A DNA stretch of 64,000 bases from Pseudobacteroides cellulosolvens ATCC 35603 = DSM 2933 (GTDB lineage: Bacteria > Bacillota > Clostridia > Acetivibrionales > DSM-2933): positions 4,102,001 through 4,166,000 of the forward strand of contig NZ_LGTC01000001.1 of NCBI RefSeq assembly GCF_001262605.1, read 5' to 3'. Of this stretch, positions 35,238 through 44,972 are shown piece after piece. The notes beneath the pieces are model-generated. The model was not told the DNA's origin. It saw nothing but the letters and a program-made list of their open reading frames with translations, and made no database searches. Position numbers and translations under genes: made by a program. Numbering within the stretch: position 1 is the first letter of the stretch; each line of letters starts with the position of its first letter.

Positions 35238-36737
35238 TTAAATTTCAAGAATTTTCTCTACTTCCTTTTTCATATCTTCCTTGGGACAAACATTTTTATG
35301 TTTTATTTCCCTCTTATCAAGGTCTTTAAGTCCTACTGGAATAGCAAGACCGCACTTTTCGGACAGAATCCTTAAAAGCTCAAATTCATCCTTGCCAGCT
35401 ATGCTTTCTTCACCAAAAATGGCTTTTACAACACTGTCATTAAATTTAAATGGGCTTGCAGTTGAAACAATAACTGTTTTTGTCATATCACCTGTAGATA
35501 TGACATACTTGTCATAAACATCTATTCCCACTGCTGTATGGGTATCAACTACATAATTATATTCATTATAAATACATTCTATTGTTTTCAAAGTATCAGC
35601 TTCGCTTGAGAACCCACCCCAGAAGTATTTTGAAATTTTCTTCTTGGTATCGGAGTCAACTGTATAAATACCATCATCCTTCAGCAATTTCATCCATTCA
35701 TTTATTAGCCATGAACTGTGTTCTGTTATTTCATATAGTAATCTTTCAAGGTTACTGGATATTAAAATGTCCATAGATGGCGAACTGGTCTTTTTAAATT
35801 CTCTTCTTTTGTCATAGACTCCGGTATTTATAAAATCAGTAAGCACATTATTCTCATTGGATGCACATACCAACTTGTTAACAGGAAGTCCCATTTCCAT
35901 TGCGTAATATGCTGCTAAAATATTTCCAAAATTTCCTGTTGGCACAACAAAATTTACTTTTTCTCCTGCCTCGATCTCATTTCTTTTTAATAGATCTGCA
36001 TACGCGGAAAAATAGTAAACAATCTGAGGCACAAGCCTTCCCCAATTTATTGAGTTAGCAGAAGAAAACTTATAGCCGCCTTTGCCCATCCTATCATTCA
36101 TCTCATCATCTGTAAATATAGCTTTAACGCCATTCTGTGCATCATCGAAATTTCCATAAACCCCTATGGAATAGGTGTTATTACCTTCCTGGGTTACCAT
36201 TTGCATCTTCTGAACATCACTCACACCGTCATTTGGGAAAAATACAATTACTCTGGTGCCCTTAACGTCTTTAAAGCCCTCTAATGCAGCTTTACCGGTA
36301 TCGCCTGAGGTGGCAACAAGAATAACTGTTTCATCAGTTTCACCTGTTTTTTCAACCGCCTTAACCATGAAATGCGGCAAAATCTGAAGTGCCATATCCT
36401 TAAATGCACATGTAGGCCCATGCCATAATTCAAGCACATGGACATTATCATTCAGCTTTATAACAGGTGCTATCTCATCTGTACCAAACTTCTCTTTTGT
36501 ATACGCAGAATTTACACATTGCGTAATTTCATCTATGGAATAATCGTCAAGAAAATGCTTAAGAATAAAAACAGCCCTTTCCTGATAGCTCATTTGGACC
36601 AAATTGTATATCTCCTCAGGGTTAAGCTTTACCGGGGTACTTGGAACAAATAAACCTCCATCAGGTGCAATCCCCATCTTAATAGCCTCAGCAGATAGTT
36701 TAGACTTAAGACCCCCTCTTGTACTTTCGTATAACAT
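35238..36737 (-). CDS. thrC: Threonine synthase
   Basis: Converts O-phosphohomoserine to threonine with PLP. The 499-residue length and the LYESTRGG start match the long (E. coli/yeast) class. The PLP lysine is in HGPTCAFKDMALQ near residue 110, and the glycine-rich phosphate loop is VATSGDTGKAALEGF. The ATG follows AGGGGGAATAAT; an in-frame start eight codons earlier would overlap this ribosome site. It is transcribed separately from hom-lysC. Confidence 0.97.
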   Translation of the reverse strand: MLYESTRGGLKSKLSAEAIKMGIAPDGGLFVPSTPVKLNPEEIYNLVQMSYQERAVFILKHFLDDYSIDEITQCVNSAYTKEKFGTDEIAPVIKLNDNVHVLELWHGPTCAFKDMALQILPHFMVKAVEKTGETDETVILVATSGDTGKAALEGFKDVKGTRVIVFFPNDGVSDVQKMQMVTQEGNNTYSIGVYGNFDDAQNGVKAIFTDDEMNDRMGKGGYKFSSANSINWGRLVPQIVYYFSAYADLLKRNEIEAGEKVNFVVPTGNFGNILAAYYAMEMGLPVNKLVCASNENNVLTDFINTGVYDKRREFKKTSSPSMDILISSNLERLLYEITEHSSWLINEWMKLLKDDGIYTVDSDTKKKISKYFWGGFSSEADTLKTIECIYNEYNYVVDTHTAVGIDVYDKYVISTGDMTKTVIVSTASPFKFNDSVVKAIFGEESIAGKDEFELLRILSEKCGLAIPVGLKDLDKREIKHKNVCPKEDMKKEVEKILEI

Positions 36738-36907
36738 ATTATTCCCCCTAATTTTTATCATATAATTAAAAGCGATTAATCTTTTAATATATACTACTTA
36801 TTTGATAATCATACTCATCAAAGCTGTATTTTAGTCATTCCTCATATTAAAGTTCCTTATTATAATAATACAAAAAACATAAAAAATAAAGAAATTTTTA
36901 TATTAAC

Positions 36908-38035
36908 CTATCTAAATATGAACGGATACCGACGAAACCTTGCATACCTTAACCTCATATTGTATTCCATTTTGCTAATTAAACCGGCCGCTGCATTTTT
37001 CCCTTGATTAAATAAATATTCTTTTTCTTCTTCAGTCAAACTGAAATCCAAGCTGGAAACATTTCCCGTAGCTATCTTAGCCAATATTTTATTTTCATAG
37101 TTTTTCGTTTTTGGAATACCTATATCATGAACTGCCGAAATTAATGATTTTAGTACATTTAAAGGAGTATCCAGACTAAAAAACTTCTTTTTTTCATCTC
37201 CATCAAGACTAAAACCTATTGTCTTAAACTTATTATCATCCCCTATCATCCATACGGGATAATTATCAAAGACGCCTCCATCAACTATATTGTAGGTTTT
37301 CTTTTCCTTTCCACTTCCGACCTGTATTTCAACAGCTTTAAAAGCAAACGGAACACTTGCACTCATTCTGACAGCCTTTGCTACCTCCAACTTATCAGGG
37401 TTAATTTGATAAAACTCAATATCATCGGGCAGAACCAGTGCTTTCCGCCTTGTGGCATCAACAGCTAAAAACCTTGCTCTATACCCATTTGGATTGCAGC
37501 TGTCAACTATTCCACCCCTCAAATCTTCAAAGGTCCTTATCCCCTTCTTAATCAGATGGCCATAAAGCCACTCTTCGAGATAATCTCCGTCAAAAAGGCA
37601 TCCCTCTTTACTATAAAGGGACACATTCTTTATTATATCTCCCCTGAAATTAACATCGGAATTTTCATCTTCATGCTCTTTATGGATTATTCCTCGTGGT
37701 CTTTGGCTTAAAAAATCAATAACAGAGTTATTATCTTTTCTGTTCCTACTTCTCCATTCTTCAAAATAAGCCACTGCTGAAACTAACTTAGGAATATCCT
37801 CCATTTTAATTTTCCCAAAATCAAGACCATCCAATATTCCTCTTAAATCAGACGCTATAAACCCTGACCCAATAAGTGAGCCTGCAATAGCACCTGCTGA
37901 CACTCCGGCAATGTTTCTGAAGGTATATACGTTTCTTTCAAATGCTTCACAAACACCTGCAAATGCTATACCCTTTACTCCACCACCGCTTAAAACCAGA
38001 TTATACATCTTATTTGCATTATTTATTTTATTCAC
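36908..38035 (-). CDS. Patatin-like phospholipase
   Basis: A 375-residue serine lipid hydrolase of the patatin family. The oxyanion loop is GGGVKGIAFAGV at the start, the nucleophile elbow is GVSAGAIAGS near residue 45 and the catalytic aspartate is in VDGGVFDNYP near 262. No signal peptide is seen, so it acts in the cytosol or is exported by another route. A GTG start preceded weakly by GGATTG is used; an ATG nine codons later has no better site. Confidence 0.9.
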   Translation of the reverse strand: MNKINNANKMYNLVLSGGGVKGIAFAGVCEAFERNVYTFRNIAGVSAGAIAGSLIGSGFIASDLRGILDGLDFGKIKMEDIPKLVSAVAYFEEWRSRNRKDNNSVIDFLSQRPRGIIHKEHEDENSDVNFRGDIIKNVSLYSKEGCLFDGDYLEEWLYGHLIKKGIRTFEDLRGGIVDSCNPNGYRARFLAVDATRRKALVLPDDIEFYQINPDKLEVAKAVRMSASVPFAFKAVEIQVGSGKEKKTYNIVDGGVFDNYPVWMIGDDNKFKTIGFSLDGDEKKKFFSLDTPLNVLKSLISAVHDIGIPKTKNYENKILAKIATGNVSSLDFSLTEEEKEYLFNQGKNAAAGLISKMEYNMRLRYARFRRYPFIFR

Positions 38036-38095
38036 TTTATATCAATCCAGAAAATTAGTCTCTTATATATTATATTATTTTTGATTGATAAATGC

Positions 38096-39229
38096 TTACT
38101 TTGATAGATTTGCCATTTCTTTTATTCTTGCCTGAGCATAATAGGCTACCTGACTTTTAGGATATAATTTGACTACCGTCTGAAACAATTCAAGGGCTTC
38201 CTTATTGTTATTTATGCCCTTATAAGCTACGCCCAGCTTATATAATGCACTATCCATGAATTTCCACTTATCACCATAAATTCTTACTTTATTGAGTTTT
38301 TCAATAGCCTCGTTATACTTTCTGCTGTTGCAAAGGCTATATCCCTGGTTATAAGCACTATGTGCAGCATTTGGAACAATGCTTTCAAAAAGTTTGTCAT
38401 ACTTTCGTTTGTCTGCAGCACTAAACTTAGTATCTTTCATAAGTATCAACATATCGGCTGCTGCTTCATAATTCCTCGAATTTGCTAGGCCCTCAGCTTC
38501 ACTGAGCTTCTTTACATTTTTATTATACTCAAGCTCGTTTTCTAACAAAGCTTTATTGCTTTTTAAAGTTTCATAATCCTTAGTTAGTTTACTAAGACTG
38601 CTCTTTAATTCTGTTACTTGTTTATTTAATTTGTTGATTGTTTCCACTTCCGTATCAACCTTATTCACAGGCGATGAGTCCGTTTTGCTTAAATATAAAG
38701 GTATATTGCACAACAATACAATAACTGCCCCCAGCAGCACGCAACATATGTATTTAATTAAATCACCTTTTAGGAAATTGAGTTTTTCTGAGATATTAAT
38801 GTTATTATTTTTTATATTTTTATTCTCTTCCTTGACAGGAGGTTGCTTATTAAAAGCAGTTTTAACCTCTTTTTTGGGAGAGGATGCTTCACGTTCTTTT
38901 ATCAATTTATAGAGCCTCGTTGCCTTAATATTAGACCCTTTTAACTCCATAATCTTTTCATATACAAGTCTGGCTTTATTGTAATCATTTATGTATAAAT
39001 AACAAACCCCAAGCAGATCCATTGCTTGGCAAAATTCAGGATTTAGGGATATGGCTTTCTTTAACTCTATTATAGCCATGTCTTCACTTTTAGCGTTAAT
39101 ACTGTCTAAAGCTTTATTATAAAGGTTTATAGAGCTTCTTACATTATCCGGGATAGTCCGATCTTCAAAACCCAATGCCTCGGCGTCAATATGGGTGTAA
39201 CTTTCAAACTCCTGCTTCAAATCAATCAA
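38096..39229 (-). CDS. Membrane-anchored TPR protein with coiled coil
   Basis: A 377-residue protein. Two TPR units come first (about 35-105, AIIELKKAISLNPEFCQAMD), then one transmembrane helix (about 165-185, YICCVLLGAVIVLLCNIPLY), a coiled coil (about 205-240) and three or more C-terminal TPRs that end AYYAQARIKEMANL, resembling the CpoB/YbgF C-terminus. It probably scaffolds an envelope complex. The best start is a TTG six bases after AGGAGG; a longer ATG start would lie inside repeat R4. Confidence 0.75.
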   Translation of the reverse strand: MIDLKQEFESYTHIDAEALGFEDRTIPDNVRSSINLYNKALDSINAKSEDMAIIELKKAISLNPEFCQAMDLLGVCYLYINDYNKARLVYEKIMELKGSNIKATRLYKLIKEREASSPKKEVKTAFNKQPPVKEENKNIKNNNINISEKLNFLKGDLIKYICCVLLGAVIVLLCNIPLYLSKTDSSPVNKVDTEVETINKLNKQVTELKSSLSKLTKDYETLKSNKALLENELEYNKNVKKLSEAEGLANSRNYEAAADMLILMKDTKFSAADKRKYDKLFESIVPNAAHSAYNQGYSLCNSRKYNEAIEKLNKVRIYGDKWKFMDSALYKLGVAYKGINNNKEALELFQTVVKLYPKSQVAYYAQARIKEMANLSK

Positions 39230-39252
39230 TTCATTCCCTCCTATATGTTTTG

Positions 39253-39395
39253 CAATAATCATTTGACATCTTTAAATATTGCAAAACATTTTCCTTGATC
39301 CATATGTTGCGAAAAATTCATTCTTATAATGCAAATGCAGACGGTTCAACTGCATTTGCCATTTTATGTGTTTTTCGCAACATATATAGCTCCTG
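39253..39395. repeat. Dispersed structured repeat family R4, copy b (best)
   Basis: A GCAATA/TATTGC hairpin comes first. Then ATATGTTGCGAAAAA pairs with TTTTTCGCAACATAT about 65 bases later, enclosing the strong inner stem TGCAAATGCAG with CTGCATTTGC. It lies between folC and the TPR gene, both read on the minus strand. Confidence 0.75.
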
Positions 39396-39426
39396 AAACC
39401 TATTATGTAGTATACACTACAAACTA

Positions 39427-40707
39427 TTAAACATTAAAAAATTTCCGAACCTCTCCAATATAATATAACGAACCATATGCACAAATTATGCCGCTTTTTG
39501 AAACCTTCTTCATACTATACCTTATAGCATCTTCAATTCTATCACTCACACTGACCTCATTACAATAGCTTCTTAATATTATAGCCAACTCTTGGGCTTC
39601 CATACCCCTATTACTTTGAGGCTTCACAGCAATAAATTCAGATGCGATTGGTACCAAAGGCTCTATGATGGCTTTGTAATCCTTGTCCTTTAATACACCA
39701 ACAATAATTATTATTCTCTTTCCTGGGAAATATTCCTTAAGATTTTTAGCAAGGGTTAAAGCACCTTCCCTATTATGTGCACCATCTATCAAAAAAACAG
39801 GATCTTTACATACAACTTCCAGTCTACCCGGCCATACAGCTTTTTTAAGTCCTCTATCTACAGCAGTTTCACATATCCTGTCAAAACCCTTTTCTTTAAG
39901 AATATTAACCGCTTCAAGTGCTGTTACTGCATTTACCGCTTGATGTTCACCCGGGATATGTATTTCAAATCTTCCGTACTTTTTGTGAAAAAATGTACTT
40001 CCCCATATGCTTGATTCTAATATATCAAAATCTGATACAAGAATTTTATTAAGCCTTGAATTTTTGTCATTACACACCTCTTCAAATACTTTTAAGGCTT
40101 CATCCGACTGCGGGTACAACACAACATCAGTATTTTCCTTAATAATTCCAGCCTTTTCGTAAGCAATCTTTTCCAAAGTGTCACCTAATATATTCATATG
40201 ATCATAGCTTATTGTTGTAATAACTGCGGCTAAAGGGCAATCTATAACATTTGTAGAATCAAACCTACCTCCAAGTCCTACTTCCAATACAACAACATCG
40301 CAGTTATTTTCAAAAAAATATTGAAATGCAACAGCTGTAACAATTTCAAACTCCGTTGGATGATTGCCTCCATTTCTAATAAGTTCATCAACTTTTTCCT
40401 TAACAAAATAAGTTATTCTCGCAACATCAGTATCTGATATCTCTTCAATACCTATCTTTATCCGTTCAGTAAATCTTTCCAAGTATGGCGACGTATATAT
40501 GCCTGTTTTATAGCCTGATTCCATAAGAATACTGCTAATAAATGCTACAGTAGACCCTTTGCCGTTTGTTCCTGCTACATGGATAAACTTTAAGGATTTA
40601 TGAGGATCTCCCATTAATGAGAGAAGTGCAGTTATATTTTCAAGTCCTAATTTTACTCCAAACTTTAATGTTCCGTGGATATAATCCAAGGCTTCAGCAT
40701 AGTTCAT
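39427..40707 (-). CDS. folC: Folylpolyglutamate synthase / dihydrofolate synthase
   Basis: Adds glutamate residues to folates. The 426-residue sequence has the P-loop VAGTNGKGSTVAFIS near residue 45, the folate-site SPYLERFTERIKI, EVGLGGRFDSTNVI and the C-domain LIDGAHNREGALTLA near 305. The ATG follows GGGGAGAAATCA. It lies downstream of secA, separated by the tandem R2 repeats and a weak hairpin, so is probably its own unit. Confidence 0.95.
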   Translation of the reverse strand: MNYAEALDYIHGTLKFGVKLGLENITALLSLMGDPHKSLKFIHVAGTNGKGSTVAFISSILMESGYKTGIYTSPYLERFTERIKIGIEEISDTDVARITYFVKEKVDELIRNGGNHPTEFEIVTAVAFQYFFENNCDVVVLEVGLGGRFDSTNVIDCPLAAVITTISYDHMNILGDTLEKIAYEKAGIIKENTDVVLYPQSDEALKVFEEVCNDKNSRLNKILVSDFDILESSIWGSTFFHKKYGRFEIHIPGEHQAVNAVTALEAVNILKEKGFDRICETAVDRGLKKAVWPGRLEVVCKDPVFLIDGAHNREGALTLAKNLKEYFPGKRIIIIVGVLKDKDYKAIIEPLVPIASEFIAVKPQSNRGMEAQELAIILRSYCNEVSVSDRIEDAIRYSMKKVSKSGIICAYGSLYYIGEVRKFFNV

Positions 40708-40732
40708 TGATTTCTCCCCAATCTAGAAGTAA

Positions 40733-40772
40733 AGATGTATCATATGGATAATACCCTCATACGATACATCTC
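40733..40772 (-). terminator. Possible terminator between secA and folC
   Basis: AGATGTATC and GATACATCT arms with a loop of about 22 bases and a short T-rich tail on the minus strand. Weak. Confidence 0.45.
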
Positions 40773-40789
40773 TAGATTTATTTCTTCAA

Positions 40790-40886
40790 TCATTTCCTGG
40801 AATGTTGCAGACCAACTCCCCCTAACTTCGCTTCCGTGTTGACCTTGTTCGTCAACACCCGCTCTGCATGGGGAGTAGCTCTGCAG
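40790..40886. repeat. R2-type palindrome, tandem copy 1
   Basis: A 97-base unit whose arms GCAGACCAACTCCCC and GGGGAGTAGCTCTGC pair around the inner hairpin GTGTTGACC / GTCAACAC. It is followed head to tail by a nearly identical unit. The core and the GCATGGGGAGTAG segment match the R2 copy beside ruvC. Confidence 0.8.
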
Positions 40887-40983
40887 TCATTTCCTCGAAT
40901 GTTGCAGACCAACTCCCCCTAACTTCGCTTCCGTGTTGACCTTGTTCGTCAACACCCGCTCTGCATGGGGAGTAGCTCTGCAA
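40887..40983. repeat. R2-type palindrome, tandem copy 2
   Basis: Differs from the first unit by one base near its left end (TCCTCGAATG instead of TCCTGGAATG). It ends seven bases before the secA stop codon, so secA transcripts must run through both hairpins. Confidence 0.8.
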
Positions 40984-40990
40984 GCATTCC

Positions 40991-43729
40991 TTAATTACTG
41001 CCGCAGCACTTCTTAAACTTCTTGCCGCTTCCACATGGACAAGGATCGTTAGCACCAACCTTTGCACCCTTTGAAACAGCCTTTTTAGGTTCGTCTCCAT
41101 GGCTGGCACTCGTTGGTTCTGCCACCCTCTCCCTCTCAACACTTTGATCTTTTTCTATATGTGTATTCAAGATAAGCTTTAATGCATCTTCCTGAATATT
41201 CTTAATCATTTCTTCAAACATTTCAAAGCCTTCAAATTTGTATTCAACAACAGGATCTCTCTGACCAAAGGCACGAAGACCTATTCCATGTTTTAACTGT
41301 TCCATGGCGTCTATATGATCCATCCATTTCTGGTCAACAACTCTTAAAAGTATTACTCTTTCCAATTCACGCATGAGATCGGATCCAAGTTCTTCTTCCT
41401 TGCTATCATATCTCTTAGTCAAAAGCTCTATTATATTGTCGCTTACATCTTCTTTAACCATTCTTTCCATCTCTTCCTTAGTAGGCTTTATTTCACCTTT
41501 AGAAAGAAATCCACTTGCTAAAAAGCTGTCTATTGCTTCCCAATCCCATAAGTCAGGATGAGGAGATTCTGTACAATAAAGCTTGGCAACACTCTCTGCC
41601 AACCCTTCAATCATTTTTATATAATTTTCTTTAAGATTTTCTCCGTTCAATACCTTGCTTCTTTGTCCGTATATAACCTCTCTCTGTTTATTCATAACAT
41701 CGTCATACTGCAAGACATGCTTTCTTATCTGATAGTTCTTGCCCTCTACCCTTTTCTGTGCATTTTCAATTGCACCTGACAGCATTTTATGCTCTATTGG
41801 CTGATCCTCTTCAAGACCTAATGCATTGACAAGCCCTTTTATTCTATCAGTACCGAAAAGCCTCATAAGGTCATCTTCCAATGATATATAAAACCTAGAT
41901 GCACCAATATCCCCCTGACGGCCGGCACGACCTCTCAGCTGATTGTCTATACGCCTTGATTCATGCCTTTCGGTACCCATTATGAAAAGTCCGCCTGCCT
42001 CATAAACCTCTTCTTTTTCCTTATCTATTTGCTTCTTGAACTTTTCATTGAGCTCACGATAAGTCTTTCTGGCATTTAAAACAATCTCGTCCTTGGTCTC
42101 ACTAAAGCTTGTTGATTGGCTTATAAGCTCCTCATCAAAACCCTGCTTTCTCATTTCCTGCTTTGCCATGTATTCAGCGTTACCACCTAGTACTATGTCG
42201 GTACCTCTACCAGCCATGTTTGTAGCTATGGTAACAGCACCTTTTCTACCTGCCTGGGCAATGATTTCCGCTTCTCTATCATGATACTTTGCATTCAATA
42301 CTTCATGCTTTATTCCACGTCTTCTAAGCATGCTGCTTAAAAATTCCGACTTCTCAATGGAGATTGTACCGATAAGTACCGGCTGCCCCTTTTGGTTGCA
42401 TTCAACAACATCATTAATAACAGCATTGAACTTACCTACTTCTGTTTTATATACACAATCCGCATGGTCTTTCCTTTTTAAAGGCTTATTTGTTGGAATA
42501 ACTATTACATCAAGCTTGTATATATCCTGGAACTCCTGCTCTTCTGTCTGTGCAGTACCGGTCATACCGGAAAGCTTCTTGTACATTCTGAAGTAATTCT
42601 GGAACGTTATAGTAGCAAGGGTTTTACTTTCTCTCTCTACCTTTACTCCTTCCTTTGCTTCTATAGCCTGATGCAAACCATCACTGTATCTTCTACCATA
42701 CATAAGACGACCTGTAAACTCATCAACAATAATTATTTCACCATCTTTTACAACATAATCCCTATCTATCTTCATAAGGCCATGTGCCTTGATAGCCTGA
42801 TTTATATGGTGGGAAATAGTAAGATTTTCAGGATCTGACAAGTTTTCAAGCATAAAATACTGCTCTGCTTTTCTTACGCCATTTGAAGTCAGGTTGGCTG
42901 TATGAGCCTTCTCATCAACTATATAATCCTCTTCAATATCGTCATTATGCTGCTTATCATCAGTTTGTGTAAATACCTTTGCTTTAAGCCTGGAAACAAA
43001 GGAGTTGGCCCTTTTATAAAGATCTGTGGACTTATCCCCTGCACCTGAAATTATAAGCGGAGTTCTGGCTTCGTCAACCAAGATACTGTCAACCTCGTCC
43101 ACTATGGCATAGTGTAGATCTCTCTGAACCTTCTCTTCCTTGTAAATAACCATATTATCCCTAAGGTAGTCAAACCCGAATTCGTTATTTGTTCCGTATG
43201 TTATGTCACAATTATAGGCTTTTCTTCTTTCGTCATTATCCATATCATGTACAATCAAACCGACAGTAAGTCCTAAGAATCTATAGATTTTACCCATCCA
43301 TTCGCTGTCACGTCTTGCAAGATAATCATTAACTGTAACAACATGAACACCTTTTCCCTCAAGGGCATTCAAATAAACAGGAAGCGTTGCAACAAGGGTT
43401 TTACCTTCACCGGTTTTCATTTCTGCAATTCTCCCTTGATGCAAAACAATACCACCTATTAACTGCACATCAAAGTGCCTCATTCCAAGAACCCTTATAC
43501 CTGCCTCTCTTACAACTGCAAAGGCTTCTGCCATTATGTCATCTACAGTCGCCTCTTCTTTTGCAATCTTTTCTTTAAATTCAAATGTTTTAGCTCTTAA
43601 CTGTTCATCAGTCAATGCTTTTATATCCGGCTCAATTTCATTTATTTCATCAACTATCGGTTGAATTCTTTTTAGTTCCCTATCGCTGTAACTACCAATA
43701 ACCTTTTCAATAATACTTTTTATCATCAT
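40991..43729 (-). CDS. secA: Preprotein translocase ATPase SecA
   Basis: The motor that pushes preproteins through SecYEG. The 912 residues show Walker A MKTGEGKTLVATLP near residue 105, Walker B with IVDEVDSILVDEA, the helicase-like RGRAGRQGDIGASRFY and a C-terminal zinc motif CPCGSGKKFKKCC for SecB or membrane lipid binding. The start follows AAAGGATGATATC; a second Met directly after is equally possible. The DUF5317 gene lies 33 bases upstream and could share its transcript. Confidence 0.98.
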   Translation of the reverse strand: MMIKSIIEKVIGSYSDRELKRIQPIVDEINEIEPDIKALTDEQLRAKTFEFKEKIAKEEATVDDIMAEAFAVVREAGIRVLGMRHFDVQLIGGIVLHQGRIAEMKTGEGKTLVATLPVYLNALEGKGVHVVTVNDYLARRDSEWMGKIYRFLGLTVGLIVHDMDNDERRKAYNCDITYGTNNEFGFDYLRDNMVIYKEEKVQRDLHYAIVDEVDSILVDEARTPLIISGAGDKSTDLYKRANSFVSRLKAKVFTQTDDKQHNDDIEEDYIVDEKAHTANLTSNGVRKAEQYFMLENLSDPENLTISHHINQAIKAHGLMKIDRDYVVKDGEIIIVDEFTGRLMYGRRYSDGLHQAIEAKEGVKVERESKTLATITFQNYFRMYKKLSGMTGTAQTEEQEFQDIYKLDVIVIPTNKPLKRKDHADCVYKTEVGKFNAVINDVVECNQKGQPVLIGTISIEKSEFLSSMLRRRGIKHEVLNAKYHDREAEIIAQAGRKGAVTIATNMAGRGTDIVLGGNAEYMAKQEMRKQGFDEELISQSTSFSETKDEIVLNARKTYRELNEKFKKQIDKEKEEVYEAGGLFIMGTERHESRRIDNQLRGRAGRQGDIGASRFYISLEDDLMRLFGTDRIKGLVNALGLEEDQPIEHKMLSGAIENAQKRVEGKNYQIRKHVLQYDDVMNKQREVIYGQRSKVLNGENLKENYIKMIEGLAESVAKLYCTESPHPDLWDWEAIDSFLASGFLSKGEIKPTKEEMERMVKEDVSDNIIELLTKRYDSKEEELGSDLMRELERVILLRVVDQKWMDHIDAMEQLKHGIGLRAFGQRDPVVEYKFEGFEMFEEMIKNIQEDALKLILNTHIEKDQSVERERVAEPTSASHGDEPKKAVSKGAKVGANDPCPCGSGKKFKKCCGSN

Positions 43730-43762
43730 AAAGATATCATCCTTTCCAATTTAAAACAAATA

Positions 43763-44329
43763 TTAACTCTGACTTGAGGAACTCCTAACTGCCAAGAAAA
43801 CCAGCAGAAAAATTCCAACTGCTACAATTAGATCTCCGATACTTACTATAGGCATCAGCCATCCCAAAAATGGAGGCATCTCAATAATATCAGATAGTAA
43901 CGGAAGCTTTGTAGCCTCATTAATAAGAATGTGCTTGCCGTCAGATCCATTTTTCATGAGTTCCAAGCTGCCGGACAAATCTCCTATTTTTTTCAGAAGC
44001 TCAGAACTGACAGGCATCAAACCACCATTTAGCATCATGACCAAAATATTAGAAAGCGTTCCGACACCAATAACCACCACACCAAAAAGCCGCCTGTTAT
44101 ACCATAACACAACCATCAGAAGAGTAAACGCAGCTCCTTGAGTCACAAAACTGTACCTTCCTGCATCAATCAACCCTCTTAAAGCTAGAAGCCTTATTGC
44201 AGTCTGAATACATACAACAATCAATAGAAGCCATAATTTCTCGAATTTAAGATTAAGAATATTGGAAACCCTGCCTTTGGCGAGAACTCCCAAAACAACT
44301 CCTAATACAATAACAACAAGGTATAGCAT
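43763..44329 (-). CDS. DUF5317-family membrane protein
   Basis: A 188-residue protein with about five hydrophobic helices and a soluble loop (about 110-150, SSELLKKIGDLSGSLELMKN). NGGLMPVSSE and LGWLMPIVSIGDLIVAVG are conserved blocks of DUF5317, a clostridial membrane family of unknown function. The ATG follows GGGGTGATTTT. secA lies directly downstream. Confidence 0.7.
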   Translation of the reverse strand: MLYLVVIVLGVVLGVLAKGRVSNILNLKFEKLWLLLIVVCIQTAIRLLALRGLIDAGRYSFVTQGAAFTLLMVVLWYNRRLFGVVVIGVGTLSNILVMMLNGGLMPVSSELLKKIGDLSGSLELMKNGSDGKHILINEATKLPLLSDIIEMPPFLGWLMPIVSIGDLIVAVGIFLLVFLAVRSSSSQS

Positions 44330-44431
44330 AAAATCACCCCATTGCTGCTATAATTGATACTGCCTAAAAGCACGCAACTATTAACTTTTATTTACTAATT
44401 TCTTAAGAGAAGTCTAAGGCATACAGCATAA

Positions 44432-44860
44432 TTATACTGTATAACAGGAAGGCGGTGACGAGTCAGTATAGTTAATGACTAGTCCCTTATTCTTATAACT
44501 TGGTAGTATAGATATATATTGTAATTCTGTTATACTTTCAATTAAATTATTTTTCAGAGAATATTTATTAGTTCCACAAAATAATCCTTTTTTGCATAAA
44601 GGTTCTTTAATATCAAATGCAACACTATACCTTATGTTAAACCCATTATCCATCAAAGTATAGTTCAAAGCATCATCGGATATGATACCATTAGCATCAC
44701 CGTTTGGTGCTAATGATGGTCCTTCATTTAATACATCCAATACATCGGATCGGCTGTCAATAAAAACAAGCATGTCATAATAGGCTGCCGGAAAAACTGC
44801 AGTCCCATCGGTTGTCAATGCTGATAATATTATAAGGCTTATGAACAGCTTCTTGAACAT
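44432..44860 (-). CDS. Secreted protein of unknown function
   Basis: I do not recognise this 142-residue protein. An N-terminal signal-like segment (FKKLFISLIILSALTT) is followed by an acidic region, a CKKGLFC pair that could form a disulfide and a C-terminal SCYTV end. GAGGGTTGGTAT precedes the ATG. The coding frame and ribosome site support a real gene, but a restricted family with no known role. Confidence 0.55.
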   Translation of the reverse strand: MFKKLFISLIILSALTTDGTAVFPAAYYDMLVFIDSRSDVLDVLNEGPSLAPNGDANGIISDDALNYTLMDNGFNIRYSVAFDIKEPLCKKGLFCGTNKYSLKNNLIESITELQYISILPSYKNKGLVINYTDSSPPSCYTV

Positions 44861-44972
44861 ATACCAACCCTCAATATTCCTAAATAAACTAATTTACATA
44901 TACATATAATACATATAGTAATAATACCTGAATAACTCAATTTAATCAAGCAAAAAATCACAAAGAGTGTTT

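Noticed and set aside
40790..40983. Tandem repeats considered as a CRISPR array
   Set aside because: The units are 97 bases, directly adjoining, without unique spacers, and there are no cas genes.
40852..41142. A 96-codon minus-strand frame spanning the tandem repeats and the secA end
   Set aside because: It lies across the duplicated palindromes and antisense-frame secA codons; the protein is low-complexity and has no ribosome site.
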